Shown here: positions 54,597 through 62,950 of the stretch, one piece after another
How positions within the stretch are numbered: position 1 is the stretch's first letter
Layout: each line of letters opens with the position of its first letter
Source of the DNA: Rhodoferax saidenbachensis
GTDB lineage: Bacteria; Pseudomonadota; Gammaproteobacteria; Burkholderiales; Burkholderiaceae_C
NCBI RefSeq assembly: GCF_001955715.1
Contig: NZ_CP019239.1
Span: 3,224,001 to 3,288,000, forward strand
Direction of reading: 5' to 3'
Length of the DNA stretch: 64,000 nt
Made by a program: the position numbers and the translations under genes
Notes under the pieces: model-generated
What the model was told of the DNA's origin: nothing
The model's input: the letters and a program-made list of their open reading frames with translations, nothing else
Database searches by the model: none

Positions 54597-55544
54597 TCAG
54601 GGCGCGATCAGCAAGCCGCTGTGTGTGGCCACATGGCGCAGCCACACGCTGTCTTCGGCCATCGCCTGGGCCGCTGCCATGGCCCTGGAGGGGCGCACCT
54701 GCGCATGCGTCATGAAGCCGATGGGCGTACGCACCTGCGGGCTGTCCAGCGGCAGGGCTTCGAGCTCGCGGTAGCCACGCACGGCGGCCACCAGCGCCCC
54801 CGGCATCACGCTGCACACCTGCCCCTCCACCACACTCAGCGCCATGGTGAGGATGGAGTTAGTTTCAATGTGGGCCTGCACCTGGCAGCCCACACTGGCA
54901 AAGGCCGCGTTGACGATGGTGCGGTTGTGCATGTCGGGCGTGAGCAGGCACAGCGGATGTTGGGATGCCGCCTGCCAACTCACGGACTCGCCCACCTGCA
55001 GCTCCACGGCATGCGGCACCGCCGCGCGGCGCAGCAGAAAGTAGTGCTCCACATACTGCGGCATGGCCTTGAGCTTGCCCACACACATGTCCATGCGTTC
55101 GGTGTAGCCCAGGCCCAGATCGACCGACAGATTGCCCAGCCGAGTCTCCAGCTCCGAAGAGCTCAGGGACAGCACCACGGGCAGGATGCCCGGGTGCCGC
55201 GCCTGCAGCATGGCGGCAAAACGCGCCGCAATCGGCATGGCCGTGGGCACCGCGCCTATGGTCAGGCCACCGGCCGGCCGTTCCTCGGTGCTCTTGAGGG
55301 TCTGTTGCAGCACCATGTGTTCGTGCAGCATGCGCTGCGCAGCCGACAGCACCTCCTCACCTTCCTGTGTGAGGCCGGCAAAGGTGCGCCCGCGGTGCAC
55401 GATGACCACGCCAAATTCTTCCTCCAGCGCGCGCAAGGCATTGGACAGCGCGGGCTGCGTGATGTGACAGGCCTCGGCCGCGCGTGCGAAGTGGCGATGC
55501 TCGTTCAGCGCCACCAGGTATTTCATGGAAGCCAATAGGTTCAT
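54597..55544 (-). CDS. LysR family transcriptional regulator of the formate/oxalate module
   Basis: The 315-residue protein has the LysR helix-turn-helix (YLVALNEHRHFARAAEACHITQPALSNALRALEEEFGVVIVHRGRTFAGLT, about 9-58) and an effector domain of the CynR-like type. It lies directly upstream of the antiporter gene in the same direction, with 167 bases between that hold a dyad. This suggests it regulates the antiporter-FdhF-fdhD operon. The effector is likely formate, oxalate or a related anion. Confidence 0.9.
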   Translation of the reverse strand: MNLLASMKYLVALNEHRHFARAAEACHITQPALSNALRALEEEFGVVIVHRGRTFAGLTQEGEEVLSAAQRMLHEHMVLQQTLKSTEERPAGGLTIGAVPTAMPIAARFAAMLQARHPGILPVVLSLSSSELETRLGNLSVDLGLGYTERMDMCVGKLKAMPQYVEHYFLLRRAAVPHAVELQVGESVSWQAASQHPLCLLTPDMHNRTIVNAAFASVGCQVQAHIETNSILTMALSVVEGQVCSVMPGALVAAVRGYRELEALPLDSPQVRTPIGFMTHAQVRPSRAMAAAQAMAEDSVWLRHVATHSGLLIAP

Positions 55545-55612
55545 GTCGCAAATTCCGGCTGGGTAGAGGTCCGTCCGATTATGCGGGGCTGCCTGCTATT
55601 CTTGCCCTCGCC

Positions 55613-56176
55613 ATGAACACCTCTGCCGCACTCGACACCCTGCTCAGCCGCTATTCGCTGGGCGTGAAACACCTGACCGAACCCGGCCCCGATGCCGCCC
55701 AACTGCAGCAGATGGTGGCTACCGCCCTGCGCGCGCCCGACCATGCCGAGCTGGTGCCGTTTCGCTTCGTGGTGGTGCAGGGCGAAGCACGCACACGCCT
55801 GGCAGATTTGTTTGCAGAGCATGCCCAGCACAAGGGCAAGGGCGCCGAGGGTGTGGCCATCGAACGCGAACGCGCGCTGCGTGCGCCGCTCACCGTGGCG
55901 GTGCTGGCCCGCATTGACCTGGGCCACCCGCTGGTGCCCGCGCACGAGCAGTGGATGTGTGTGGGCGGTGCAGTCACCAACTTTTTGAATGCCGCCCATG
56001 CAATGGGTTTTGCCGGCAAGATGCTCAGCGGCGACAAGGCGCGTGCGCCGCACATCGCCCAGGCGTTTGCCGAGCCCGGCGAAACCCTGGTGGGCTGGGT
56101 CGCGCTGGGTACGCCCACCCGCACCCCACACGGTGAGGTTCGCAAGGACGCGGCGCAAGCGCTACGCTTTTGGTAG
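55613..56176 (+). CDS. nitroreductase family protein (YdjA-like)
   Basis: The 187-residue protein has the short FMN-dependent nitroreductase pattern of YdjA: LLSRYSLGVKHLTEPGPDAAQLQQMVATALRAPDHAELVPFRFVVVQGEAR, then QWMCVGGAVTNFLNAAHAMGFAGKMLSG and GWVALGTPTRTP. It would reduce nitro compounds or quinones. It is divergent from the LysR gene across 68 bases. The last five codons and the stop are provided by a dispersed repeat (56161-56215), so the original C-terminus was probably replaced. Confidence 0.88.
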   Translation: MNTSAALDTLLSRYSLGVKHLTEPGPDAAQLQQMVATALRAPDHAELVPFRFVVVQGEARTRLADLFAEHAQHKGKGAEGVAIERERALRAPLTVAVLARIDLGHPLVPAHEQWMCVGGAVTNFLNAAHAMGFAGKMLSGDKARAPHIAQAFAEPGETLVGWVALGTPTRTPHGEVRKDAAQALRFW

Positions 56177-56215
56177 CTACTTGCGCAATATCCACGGGGG
56201 CTAGAGCCCTGTTTT
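56161..56215 (+). repeat. dispersed repeat, copy overlapping the nitroreductase stop
   Basis: GCTACGCTTTTGGTAGCTAC, then TTGCGCAATATCCACGGG and GGGCTAGAGCCC follow the family order. The stop codon TAG at 56174-56176 lies inside the first dyad. Confidence 0.85.
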
Positions 56216-56234
56216 CCCTAAATTTCGCGCGAAA

Positions 56235-57326
56235 TCAGGTGTTCTTGCTGATCGTGATCGTCGGGAACTTGCTGGAAAAATCTTTGTTGCGTGCCGCAAT
56301 GCTCACCGCCACTTTGCGCGCGACGGCTTTGTACAGGCCTGCCACTTCGCTGTCGGGCTCGGCCACCACCGTGGGTTTGCCACTGTCGGCCTGTTCACGG
56401 ATGCTGAGAGCCAAAGGCAGCGCACCCAGGTAGTCCATGCCGTAGTCAGTGGCCATCTTCTTGCCACCGTCAGCGCCAAAGATGTGCTCCACGTGTCCGC
56501 AGTTGCTGCAGACATGCACCGCCATGTTTTCCACGATACCGAGGATGGGCACACCCACCTTCTCGAACATCTTGATGCCCTTCTTGGCGTCCAAGAGTGC
56601 AATGTCTTGCGGCGTGGTGACGATCACCGCACCGGTGAGCGGCACGCGCTGGGCCAGCGTGAGCTGGATATCGCCGGTGCCCGGGGGCATGTCGACGATT
56701 AGGTAATCCAGGTCTTTCCAGTTGGTCTGGCGCAGCAGTTGCTCCAGCGCCTGTGTGGCCATGGGGCCGCGCCAGATCATGGCCTGGTCACCGTCCACCA
56801 AAAAACCAATGGACATGACCTGCACGCCGTGGTTCTCCATCGGTTCCATGGTCTTGCCGTCGGAGGTTTCGGGTTTGCCGCTGATGCCCATCATCATGGG
56901 CTGGCTGGGGCCATAAATATCGGCATCGAGCAAGCCCACGCGCGCACCTTCGGCGGCCAGGGCGAGGGCCAGGTTGGCCGCTGTGGTGCTCTTGCCGACA
57001 CCGCCCTTGCCGGAGGCCACGGCCACAATGTTTTTTACACCGGGCAGCAGTTGCACACCGCGTTGCACCGCATGGGCCGCAACGGCCAGCTTGGGATTTA
57101 CCTGCACAGCGCCCACGCCGGGCAAGGCCTGCGCTGCTGCCACCAGCGCGGCCACAAAGCTCGGCATCTGGCTGTTGGCGGGGTATCCCATCTCCAGATC
57201 AAAACGAACGTCGGCGCCCTGCACTTGCAGGTTCTTGATGCACTTGCCGCTGACAAAATCTTTGCCGGTATTGGGGTCGATGACGCTTTGCAAAGCGCCC
57301 ATGATGGACTGTTCTGTCACTGCCAT
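56235..57326 (-). CDS. apbC: Mrp/ApbC family iron-sulphur cluster carrier ATPase
   Basis: The 363-residue protein has an N-terminal MIP18/DUF59 domain (about 1-85) and a P-loop ATPase with deviant Walker A GKGGVGKST (106-114), the DADIYGPSQPMMMG motif, and the cluster-binding Cys pair in VCSNCGHVEHIFG. It carries iron-sulphur clusters to client enzymes. The start at 57326 has GGAGACC upstream. Its promoter region is shared with the divergent patatin gene. Confidence 0.95.
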   Translation of the reverse strand: MAVTEQSIMGALQSVIDPNTGKDFVSGKCIKNLQVQGADVRFDLEMGYPANSQMPSFVAALVAAAQALPGVGAVQVNPKLAVAAHAVQRGVQLLPGVKNIVAVASGKGGVGKSTTAANLALALAAEGARVGLLDADIYGPSQPMMMGISGKPETSDGKTMEPMENHGVQVMSIGFLVDGDQAMIWRGPMATQALEQLLRQTNWKDLDYLIVDMPPGTGDIQLTLAQRVPLTGAVIVTTPQDIALLDAKKGIKMFEKVGVPILGIVENMAVHVCSNCGHVEHIFGADGGKKMATDYGMDYLGALPLALSIREQADSGKPTVVAEPDSEVAGLYKAVARKVAVSIAARNKDFSSKFPTITISKNT

Positions 57327-57458
57327 TGAGGTCTCCTGTAACCCCAAGTCTAGCGAAGGGCCAGCAACCCCTGCGCTTGTATGCCTGCTCACATGCGCAA
57401 CTCAATACGGGTTAACCCCGTTTGATTCTGCGTTTACACAGCAAAGCGCCCACCCATA

Positions 57459-58754
57459 ATGGCTGCCATGTCCAGTGAACCCAGCGCCAAACCTGTTAAC
57501 GGACTTCTATTGACCGGCGGCGGCGCACGCGCGGCCTACCAAGTGGGTGTGCTGGAGGCGATTGCCGACATCCGCGTGGCCTGCGGCGAGTCGGGTTCGG
57601 GCAACCCCTTTCCCATCATCACAGGCACCTCCGCCGGTGCCATCAATGCCGCAGCCATAGCCTGTGGCGCAGACAATTTTGATGGCACGGTGCGCCTGAT
57701 CGCCGATACCTGGAAAAACTTCCACGCACACGATGTGTACCGAGCCGATTCGCTGAGCATGCTGCGCTCGGGCGCCAGCTGGATGACGCTGCTGTCCGTG
57801 GGCTGGCTGATCGCCAAGTGGCGGCGCCTCAAGCCCCGTTCGTTGCTGGACAACAGCCCCTTGGGGGAACTGCTGAACCGCCTGGTGCCGCTGGAACGCC
57901 TGCCCCTGTTGATACGCAAGGGTGACGTACAGGCGCTGGCCGTCACCGCGTCCAGCTACAGCTCGGGTGACCACGTCACCTTCTTTGAAGGCGACAAACG
58001 CATCATGCCCTGGGTGCGCACGCAGCGACTGGCCGTGCGCGACAAGATCACCCACGCGCATTTGCTGGCGTCCTCGGCTATTCCTTTTGTGTTCCCCGCT
58101 ACCGAGTTGCATATCCATGGACGCGCCGAATATTTTGGCGACGGCTCCATGCGCCAAAGCGCACCCGTGGCAGCCGCCATCCATTTGGGGGCCGAAAAAA
58201 TTCTGGTGATTGGTGCCGGCCGCATGCACGAACCCAAGAGCGAAGCGCACCTGCACACCACCAGCACCTACCCGTCGATCGCACAGATCGCGGGCCACGC
58301 GTTGTCCAACATCTTTCTGGATGCGCTGGCGGTGGACATTGAACGTGTGCGCCGCATCAACCAGACCATCAACCTGGTGCCCGCCGAAGCACGCAATGCC
58401 AGCGCCCTGCGCCCGGTGGAGCTGCTGGTGATTGCGCCCAGCCAGCGCCTGGATGCCGTGGCCTCGCGCCATGTGAAGGAACTGCCCCACGCGGTGCGCA
58501 CCATGCTGGGCGGCGTGGGCGTGTCGTCCCAAAAGGCCGACGTAAAAGGCGCTGCGCTGGCCAGCTACCTGCTGTTTGAATCAAGCTACACCAGCGAGCT
58601 GATGGCCCTGGGGTATGCCGATGCACAGAAGCAGCGCGCGGAAATCTGCAGCTTCTTTGGCTGGACCGACCCCGACGCCCCCCCACCCGAAGCAGCGGCA
58701 CCCAGCGCCAAGCCCGGGAGTGAGCGCCGCAGGGACCCACTGCGCCTGCGCTAG
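57459..58754 (+). CDS. patatin-like phospholipase
   Basis: The 431-residue protein has the patatin fold: the oxyanion motif [19 protein letters not shown] (17-33), the nucleophile G-T-S58-A-G, and the catalytic Asp in [12 protein letters not shown]. The last motif reads DGS where the family usually has DGG or DGA. It should hydrolyse membrane phospholipids. The C-terminal half (about 300-400) carries a patatin-associated region with [24 protein letters not shown] 57459 or 57468 may be used. Confidence 0.9.
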   Translation: MAAMSSEPSAKPVNGLLLTGGGARAAYQVGVLEAIADIRVACGESGSGNPFPIITGTSAGAINAAAIACGADNFDGTVRLIADTWKNFHAHDVYRADSLSMLRSGASWMTLLSVGWLIAKWRRLKPRSLLDNSPLGELLNRLVPLERLPLLIRKGDVQALAVTASSYSSGDHVTFFEGDKRIMPWVRTQRLAVRDKITHAHLLASSAIPFVFPATELHIHGRAEYFGDGSMRQSAPVAAAIHLGAEKILVIGAGRMHEPKSEAHLHTTSTYPSIAQIAGHALSNIFLDALAVDIERVRRINQTINLVPAEARNASALRPVELLVIAPSQRLDAVASRHVKELPHAVRTMLGGVGVSSQKADVKGAALASYLLFESSYTSELMALGYADAQKQRAEICSFFGWTDPDAPPPEAAAPSAKPGSERRRDPLRLR

Positions 58755-58761
58755 CCGGCCT

Positions 58762-59694
58762 CTAAATGCAGGCGGCGGGGTCCACCCCGTTGGGAAATCC
58801 CTCGCCATTGGTGTATTCACCCAGAAAATCCAGAAACCGCCGCACCGCGGGCACCATGCCGCGGCGTGATGGATACACCGCATGGAAGATGCCGTGCGGC
58901 GGCGCCCAGCCCGGCAGCACTTGCACCAAGCGCCCGTCCTGCAGCTCGTCGCGGCACATGTAGTCCGGCAGGAACGACATGCCTGTGCCGCACAACATGG
59001 CAAATTTCAAGGTCAGCAAGTCATCGGCCACATAACGCGGCTGATGCACCAGCGTATGGCTGGCGCCACCCGGCCCCAGCAGGTGCCAACTGGCTTTGCC
59101 ATCCACCGCCGACATGGCCACGCTGTCCAGGCGCGCCACGTCGTTGATCGACTGCGGCGCCCCCTGACGCTCCAGTAGCGCGGGGCTGCAGACCAGAAAA
59201 GTCTGCGTACGCCCCAGGTTCTTGACCACCAGGCTGCCGCTGTCGTCCAGTGTTTGGCGCACACGCAGCGCCACATCCACGCCCTCTTCCACCAGATCGA
59301 CCACACGGTTGCTCACGCGCATGTCCACCTTGACCTGTGGGTAACGCACCAGAAAGGGCGCCAAGACCGGCCCCACCGTGGTCTGCGCCAACGTGACCGG
59401 ACAGGCTACACGGATGGTGCCGCGCGGCTCGGTCTGGGCCTGTTCCACCGCTTCGGCCGCCGCCTCCGCCGCATCACGCATGGCCGTGCAGTGGCGCAGG
59501 TAGACCTCACCCACTTCAGTCAATGACAGCTTGCGCGTGGTGCGCTGCAGCAAACGCACGCCCAGTCGGGCTTCCAGCTCCGCCACCCGGCGTGAGAGTT
59601 TGGATTTGGGAATACCCAGATGGCGCCCAGCGGCGGCAAAACCGCCCCGTTCCACCACCTCGGCGAAGTACAGCATGTCGTTCATATCCTGCAT
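58762..59694 (-). CDS. LysR family transcriptional regulator of the azoreductase gene
   Basis: The 310-residue protein has the LysR helix-turn-helix (YFAEVVERGGFAAAGRHLGIPKSKLSRRVAELEARLGVRLLQRTTRKLSLTEVGEVYLRHC) and a type 2 effector domain. It is divergent from azoR across 135 bases, the usual place of an AzoR or quinone-responsive regulator, and likely controls it in response to electrophiles. It ends seven bases from the convergent patatin stop. Confidence 0.92.
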   Translation of the reverse strand: MQDMNDMLYFAEVVERGGFAAAGRHLGIPKSKLSRRVAELEARLGVRLLQRTTRKLSLTEVGEVYLRHCTAMRDAAEAAAEAVEQAQTEPRGTIRVACPVTLAQTTVGPVLAPFLVRYPQVKVDMRVSNRVVDLVEEGVDVALRVRQTLDDSGSLVVKNLGRTQTFLVCSPALLERQGAPQSINDVARLDSVAMSAVDGKASWHLLGPGGASHTLVHQPRYVADDLLTLKFAMLCGTGMSFLPDYMCRDELQDGRLVQVLPGWAPPHGIFHAVYPSRRGMVPAVRRFLDFLGEYTNGEGFPNGVDPAACI

Positions 59695-59829
59695 ACAAAC
59701 CCCTTTATCGTTCTATCAGCAGGACAATCTAACGCAATTTAGCTGACTTATCAAACATTCGCTTCATCCGCACAATTCATCCATCGCCTGAACATATTTC
59801 TTGTTCTCAACTTTGGAAAGAAGGACCTC

Positions 59830-60477
59830 ATGAAACTCTTGCACATCGACTCCAGCATCCTGGCCGCCAACTCGGTTTCCCGCCAACTGACCCGGGACAT
59901 CGTGAACCAATGGACCGCCAGCCATCCCGGCACCACCGTGGACTATCTGGATCTGGCCGTGAATACGCCCAGCCATTTGTCCGCCGAATCCCTAGGCTTC
60001 CGCCTTCCTGCCGGCTCTGACCTGAGCGACGTCCAAAAGCGTGAAAACGCCGTGTCCGAAGCGCTGGTAAGCCAGTTCCTGGCCGCTGACGTGATCGTGG
60101 TGGGTGCCCCGTTGTACAACTTCACCATCCCCAGCCAGCTCAAGGCCTGGATTGACCGCGTGGCCCAAGTCGGCCGCACCTTCGCCTATACCGAAAAAGG
60201 CCCACAAGGCTTGGCCGGTGGCAAGACAGTGATCGTCGCCTCCACCCGCGGCGGCGTGTACTCCACCAGCGAAGGTGGCCGTGCGATGGAACACCAGGAA
60301 AGCTACCTGCAGACCGTGTTCGGCTTCTTCGGCATTACCGACGTGCGTTTTGTACGCGCTGAAGGTATCGCCATGGGCGACGCCAAGAAGGCTGAAGCTC
60401 TGGCTTCTGCTGCTGTGGAGGCTCTGGCAGCCACCCGCGAAGCTGCTAACCAGTCGAAGGCTGCTCTGGCAGCGTAA
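59830..60477 (+). CDS. azoR: FMN-dependent NADH:quinone reductase / azoreductase
   Basis: The 215-residue flavodoxin-fold protein matches Azo[79 protein letters not shown] and the [26 protein letters not shown] block. It reduces quinones and azo dyes with NADH and FMN as a homodimer. GAAGGACCTC precedes the ATG. The LysR gene upstream is the probable regulator. Confidence 0.95.
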   Translation: MKLLHIDSSILAANSVSRQLTRDIVNQWTASHPGTTVDYLDLAVNTPSHLSAESLGFRLPAGSDLSDVQKRENAVSEALVSQFLAADVIVVGAPLYNFTIPSQLKAWIDRVAQVGRTFAYTEKGPQGLAGGKTVIVASTRGGVYSTSEGGRAMEHQESYLQTVFGFFGITDVRFVRAEGIAMGDAKKAEALASAAVEALAATREAANQSKAALAA

Positions 60478-60546
60478 TAGCAACTTCCTTCGCGGGACGG
60501 CATCACTGCTGAGCCCGCGAAAGGATTGGGGTGAGCACCGCCGTTC

Positions 60547-60600
60547 GTGTCCTCCGGCCTTCGGCCTCCCCCTTTACCTCACTTTGGTGCCCACCCCAAC
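60547..60600 (-). repeat. intergenic GTGTCC...CTTTACCT repeat, copy A
   Basis: Read on the minus strand it runs GTTGGGGTGGGCACC, AAAGTG, AGGTAAAGGGGGAG, a small GGCC hairpin, then CGGAGGACAC. The blocks match copy B at 60660-60716 in the same order. It is flanked by a 13-base inverted repeat (60527-60539 with 60586-60599). Confidence 0.65.
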
Positions 60601-60628
60601 CCTTCCGCTACGGAGGGGTTTTCTTTTT
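60600..60628 (+). terminator. rho-independent terminator downstream of azoR
   Basis: CCCTTCCG pairs with CGGAGGGG around CTA, with one G-T pair, and is followed by TTTTCTTTTT. Confidence 0.75.
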
Positions 60629-60659
60629 GTAAGCTGGCAAACCCAACACGCGAGGATCA

Positions 60660-60716
60660 GGTGGGGTGGGTGTTTTGCGCAGGTAAAGGAGGAGCCCGCA
60701 ACGCGGGCGGGGGACA
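60660..60716 (+). repeat. intergenic GTGTCC...CTTTACCT repeat, copy B (inverted)
   Basis: It reads GGTGGGGTGGGTGTTTTGCG, CAGGTAAAGGAGGAG, a CCCGCAACGCGGG hairpin and GGGGACAC, matching copy A in block order but with a different hairpin sequence. The hairpin arms differ while the flanks are kept. Confidence 0.65.
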
Positions 60717-60829
60717 CGGAGCAAAACAGCCAACCCGCCTGAGCCCCGAAACAACAGAGGCGAACGGCCAGACGCCACAAGGCAGGCCCCGACTAAAATC
60801 ACCGGTTCCTCTGTGAAAGTCGATTCCCC

Positions 60830-62926
60830 ATGTCCCGCCAACTCTTCGTCACCACCGCCCTCCCCTACGCCAACGGTAACTTCCACATCGGCCACATCAT
60901 GGAATACATCCAGGCCGATATCTGGGTGCGGTTTCAGCGCATGCAGGGCAACGCGGTGAACTTTGTCGGTGCGGACGATACCCACGGCGCGCCCATCATG
61001 ATTGCGGCCGAAAAGGCCGGCAAAACGCCGCAGCAGTTCGTGGCCGACATTGCCGTCGGGCGCAAGCAATACCTCGACGGTTTCCACATCAGCTTTGACA
61101 ACTGGCACAGCACCGACTCGCCCGAGAACACCGAGCTGGCCCGCCAGATCTACCGCGACCTGCGCGACCGTGCCGATGGCAGTCTGATTGAAGTGCGCAC
61201 CATCGAACAGTTCTTCGACCCCGAGAAGAACATGTTTCTGCCCGACCGCTACATCAAAGGCGAATGCCCCAAGTGCCACGCCAAGGACCAGTACGGCGAC
61301 AACTGCGAAGTCTGCGGCTCGGTGTATGCGCCCACCGACCTGATCAACCCGTTCTCGGTGTTGTCCGGTGCCCGACCCGAACTGAAAAACTCCGAGCACT
61401 TCTTCTTCAAACTGTCCGACCCACGCTGCGTGGAGTTCCTCGAAAACTGGACGCAGGACGGCAAGCTGCAACCCGAGGTGGCGAACAAGATCAAGGAATG
61501 GTTCAGCGTGCGAACCAACCCGGACGGCACGACCAGCGAAGGCCTGGGCGACTGGGACATTTCGCGTGACGCGCCCTACTTCGGCATCGAGATTCCCGAT
61601 GCGCCGGGCAAGTATTTCTATGTGTGGCTGGACGCACCGGTGGGCTACCTGGCCTCGCTGAAAAACTGGTTCGACAAGGGCGGCCCCAAGGCCAAGCACG
61701 GCGACACACGCAGCTTCGACGAATACATGGCAGCAAGCGATACCGAGCAGTACCACTTCATCGGCAAGGACATCGTCACCTTCCACACCCTGTTCTGGCC
61801 CGCCATGCTGAAGTTCAGCGGTCGCAAGACGCCCGACAACGTGTTTGTGCACGGCTTCCTGACCGTGAACAACGGCGAGAAGATGAGCAAGAGCCGCGGC
61901 ACCGGCCTGGACCCGCTCAAGTACCTGAGCCTGGGCATGAATGCCGAGTGGCTGCGCTACTACCTGGCCGCCAAGCTATCGGCGCGCAATGAAGACATTG
62001 ACTTCAATGCGGATGACTTCATGGCGCGGGTGAACTCGGATTTGATTGGCAAGTACGTGAATATTGCTTCACGTGCGGCTAAGTTCTTGCCTGATAACAA
62101 ATTGGTTCCATCTGGTGAGCCTTCTCACATGAAGGCTGACAATCTTTTGAAACTGGTCAGTGAATATTACGAGCAGCGGGAATACGGCAAAGCCTTGCGT
62201 GAAATCATGGCCTTTGCCGACAACGTCAACTCCCGCTTTGATGCAGCTGCCCCATGGAAGCTCGTCAAGGAAGGTAAAGCGGACTTGGCGGCCGAGAAAA
62301 GCTCGGAAGCTATCCAGATGTTCCGCGTTATGACGGCGTGTCTGAAACCTGTCATGCCTGGCGTAGCGGCAGCCGTAGAAACATTCCTGCAATGTGATCC
62401 ATTGGACTTTGAAATCGCAGCAATACCGCTGCCTGCAAGTCACCAAGTCGGCACTTACCAGCACCTGATGCAACGCGTCACCCCCGAGCAATTGGATGCA
62501 TTGTTTGAGCCTCCAGCCCCCGTGGAATCTGCGCAAGCAGCTCCTGAAACTGTAGCAACCGTGCCTGGCGGCGAAGAGATCGCTCCGCTGATCACCATCG
62601 ACGACTTCGCCAAAATCGACCTGCGCATCGCCAAGATCGTGAACTGCGAAGCCGTGGAAGGCTCGACCAAACTGCTGCGCCTGACGCTGGACGCCGGCGA
62701 AGGCCGCCACCGCAATGTGTTCTCCGGCATCGCCAGCATGTACAAGCCCGAAGAGCTGGTGGGCCAACTCACCGTGCTGGTGGCCAACCTGGCACCGCGC
62801 AAGATGAAATTTGGCGTGTCCGAGGGTATGGTCATGGCGGCGAGCCATGGCGACGAGAAGGCCAACCCCGGCATCTACATCCTGAACCCTTGGCCCGGTG
62901 CACAGCCTGGCATGCGCATCCACTAA
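60830..62926 (+). CDS. metG: methionyl-tRNA synthetase
   Basis: The 698-residue class I synthetase has HIGH at residues 19-22, the zinc knuckle ([17 protein letters not shown]), the KMSKS loop ([13 protein letters not shown]) and a C-terminal tRNA-binding/dimerisation domain ([36 protein letters not shown]). The linker before that domain (about 560-580, [20 protein letters not shown]) is encoded by a copy of the dispersed repeat. Base composition between 62040 and 62470 is less G/C-biased than in the rest of the gene. The nadB gene follows after 24 bases. Confidence 0.96.
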   Translation: MSRQLFVTTALPYANGNFHIGHIMEYIQADIWVRFQRMQGNAVNFVGADDTHGAPIMIAAEKAGKTPQQFVADIAVGRKQYLDGFHISFDNWHSTDSPENTELARQIYRDLRDRADGSLIEVRTIEQFFDPEKNMFLPDRYIKGECPKCHAKDQYGDNCEVCGSVYAPTDLINPFSVLSGARPELKNSEHFFFKLSDPRCVEFLENWTQDGKLQPEVANKIKEWFSVRTNPDGTTSEGLGDWDISRDAPYFGIEIPDAPGKYFYVWLDAPVGYLASLKNWFDKGGPKAKHGDTRSFDEYMAASDTEQYHFIGKDIVTFHTLFWPAMLKFSGRKTPDNVFVHGFLTVNNGEKMSKSRGTGLDPLKYLSLGMNAEWLRYYLAAKLSARNEDIDFNADDFMARVNSDLIGKYVNIASRAAKFLPDNKLVPSGEPSHMKADNLLKLVSEYYEQREYGKALREIMAFADNVNSRFDAAAPWKLVKEGKADLAAEKSSEAIQMFRVMTACLKPVMPGVAAAVETFLQCDPLDFEIAAIPLPASHQVGTYQHLMQRVTPEQLDALFEPPAPVESAQAAPETVATVPGGEEIAPLITIDDFAKIDLRIAKIVNCEAVEGSTKLLRLTLDAGEGRHRNVFSGIASMYKPEELVGQLTVLVANLAPRKMKFGVSEGMVMAASHGDEKANPGIYILNPWPGAQPGMRIH
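62507..62557 (-). repeat. dispersed repeat, full copy inside metG
   Basis: GAGCCTCCAGCCCCCGTGG, then AATCTGCGCAAGCAGC and TCCTGAAACTGTAGCA correspond block by block to the intergenic copy at 46699. The copy is 51 bases, read in frame, and codes a Pro/Ala-rich linker between the anticodon-binding and tRNA-binding domains. Confidence 0.75.
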
Positions 62927-62950
62927 AGACGCGCAGCCACGCCCGCACCT

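Larger units (their letters stand above)
60478..60829. other. 352-base intergenic region rich in repeats and terminators
   Basis: No gene is seen. In order it holds a long-loop hairpin (TTCGCGGG with CCCGCGAA, 60489-60521), a first repeat copy (60547-60600), a rho-independent terminator (60600-60628), an inverted second repeat copy (60660-60716), and about 110 bases that must include the metG promoter. The whole looks like an accumulation of mobile mini-sequences. Confidence 0.6.
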
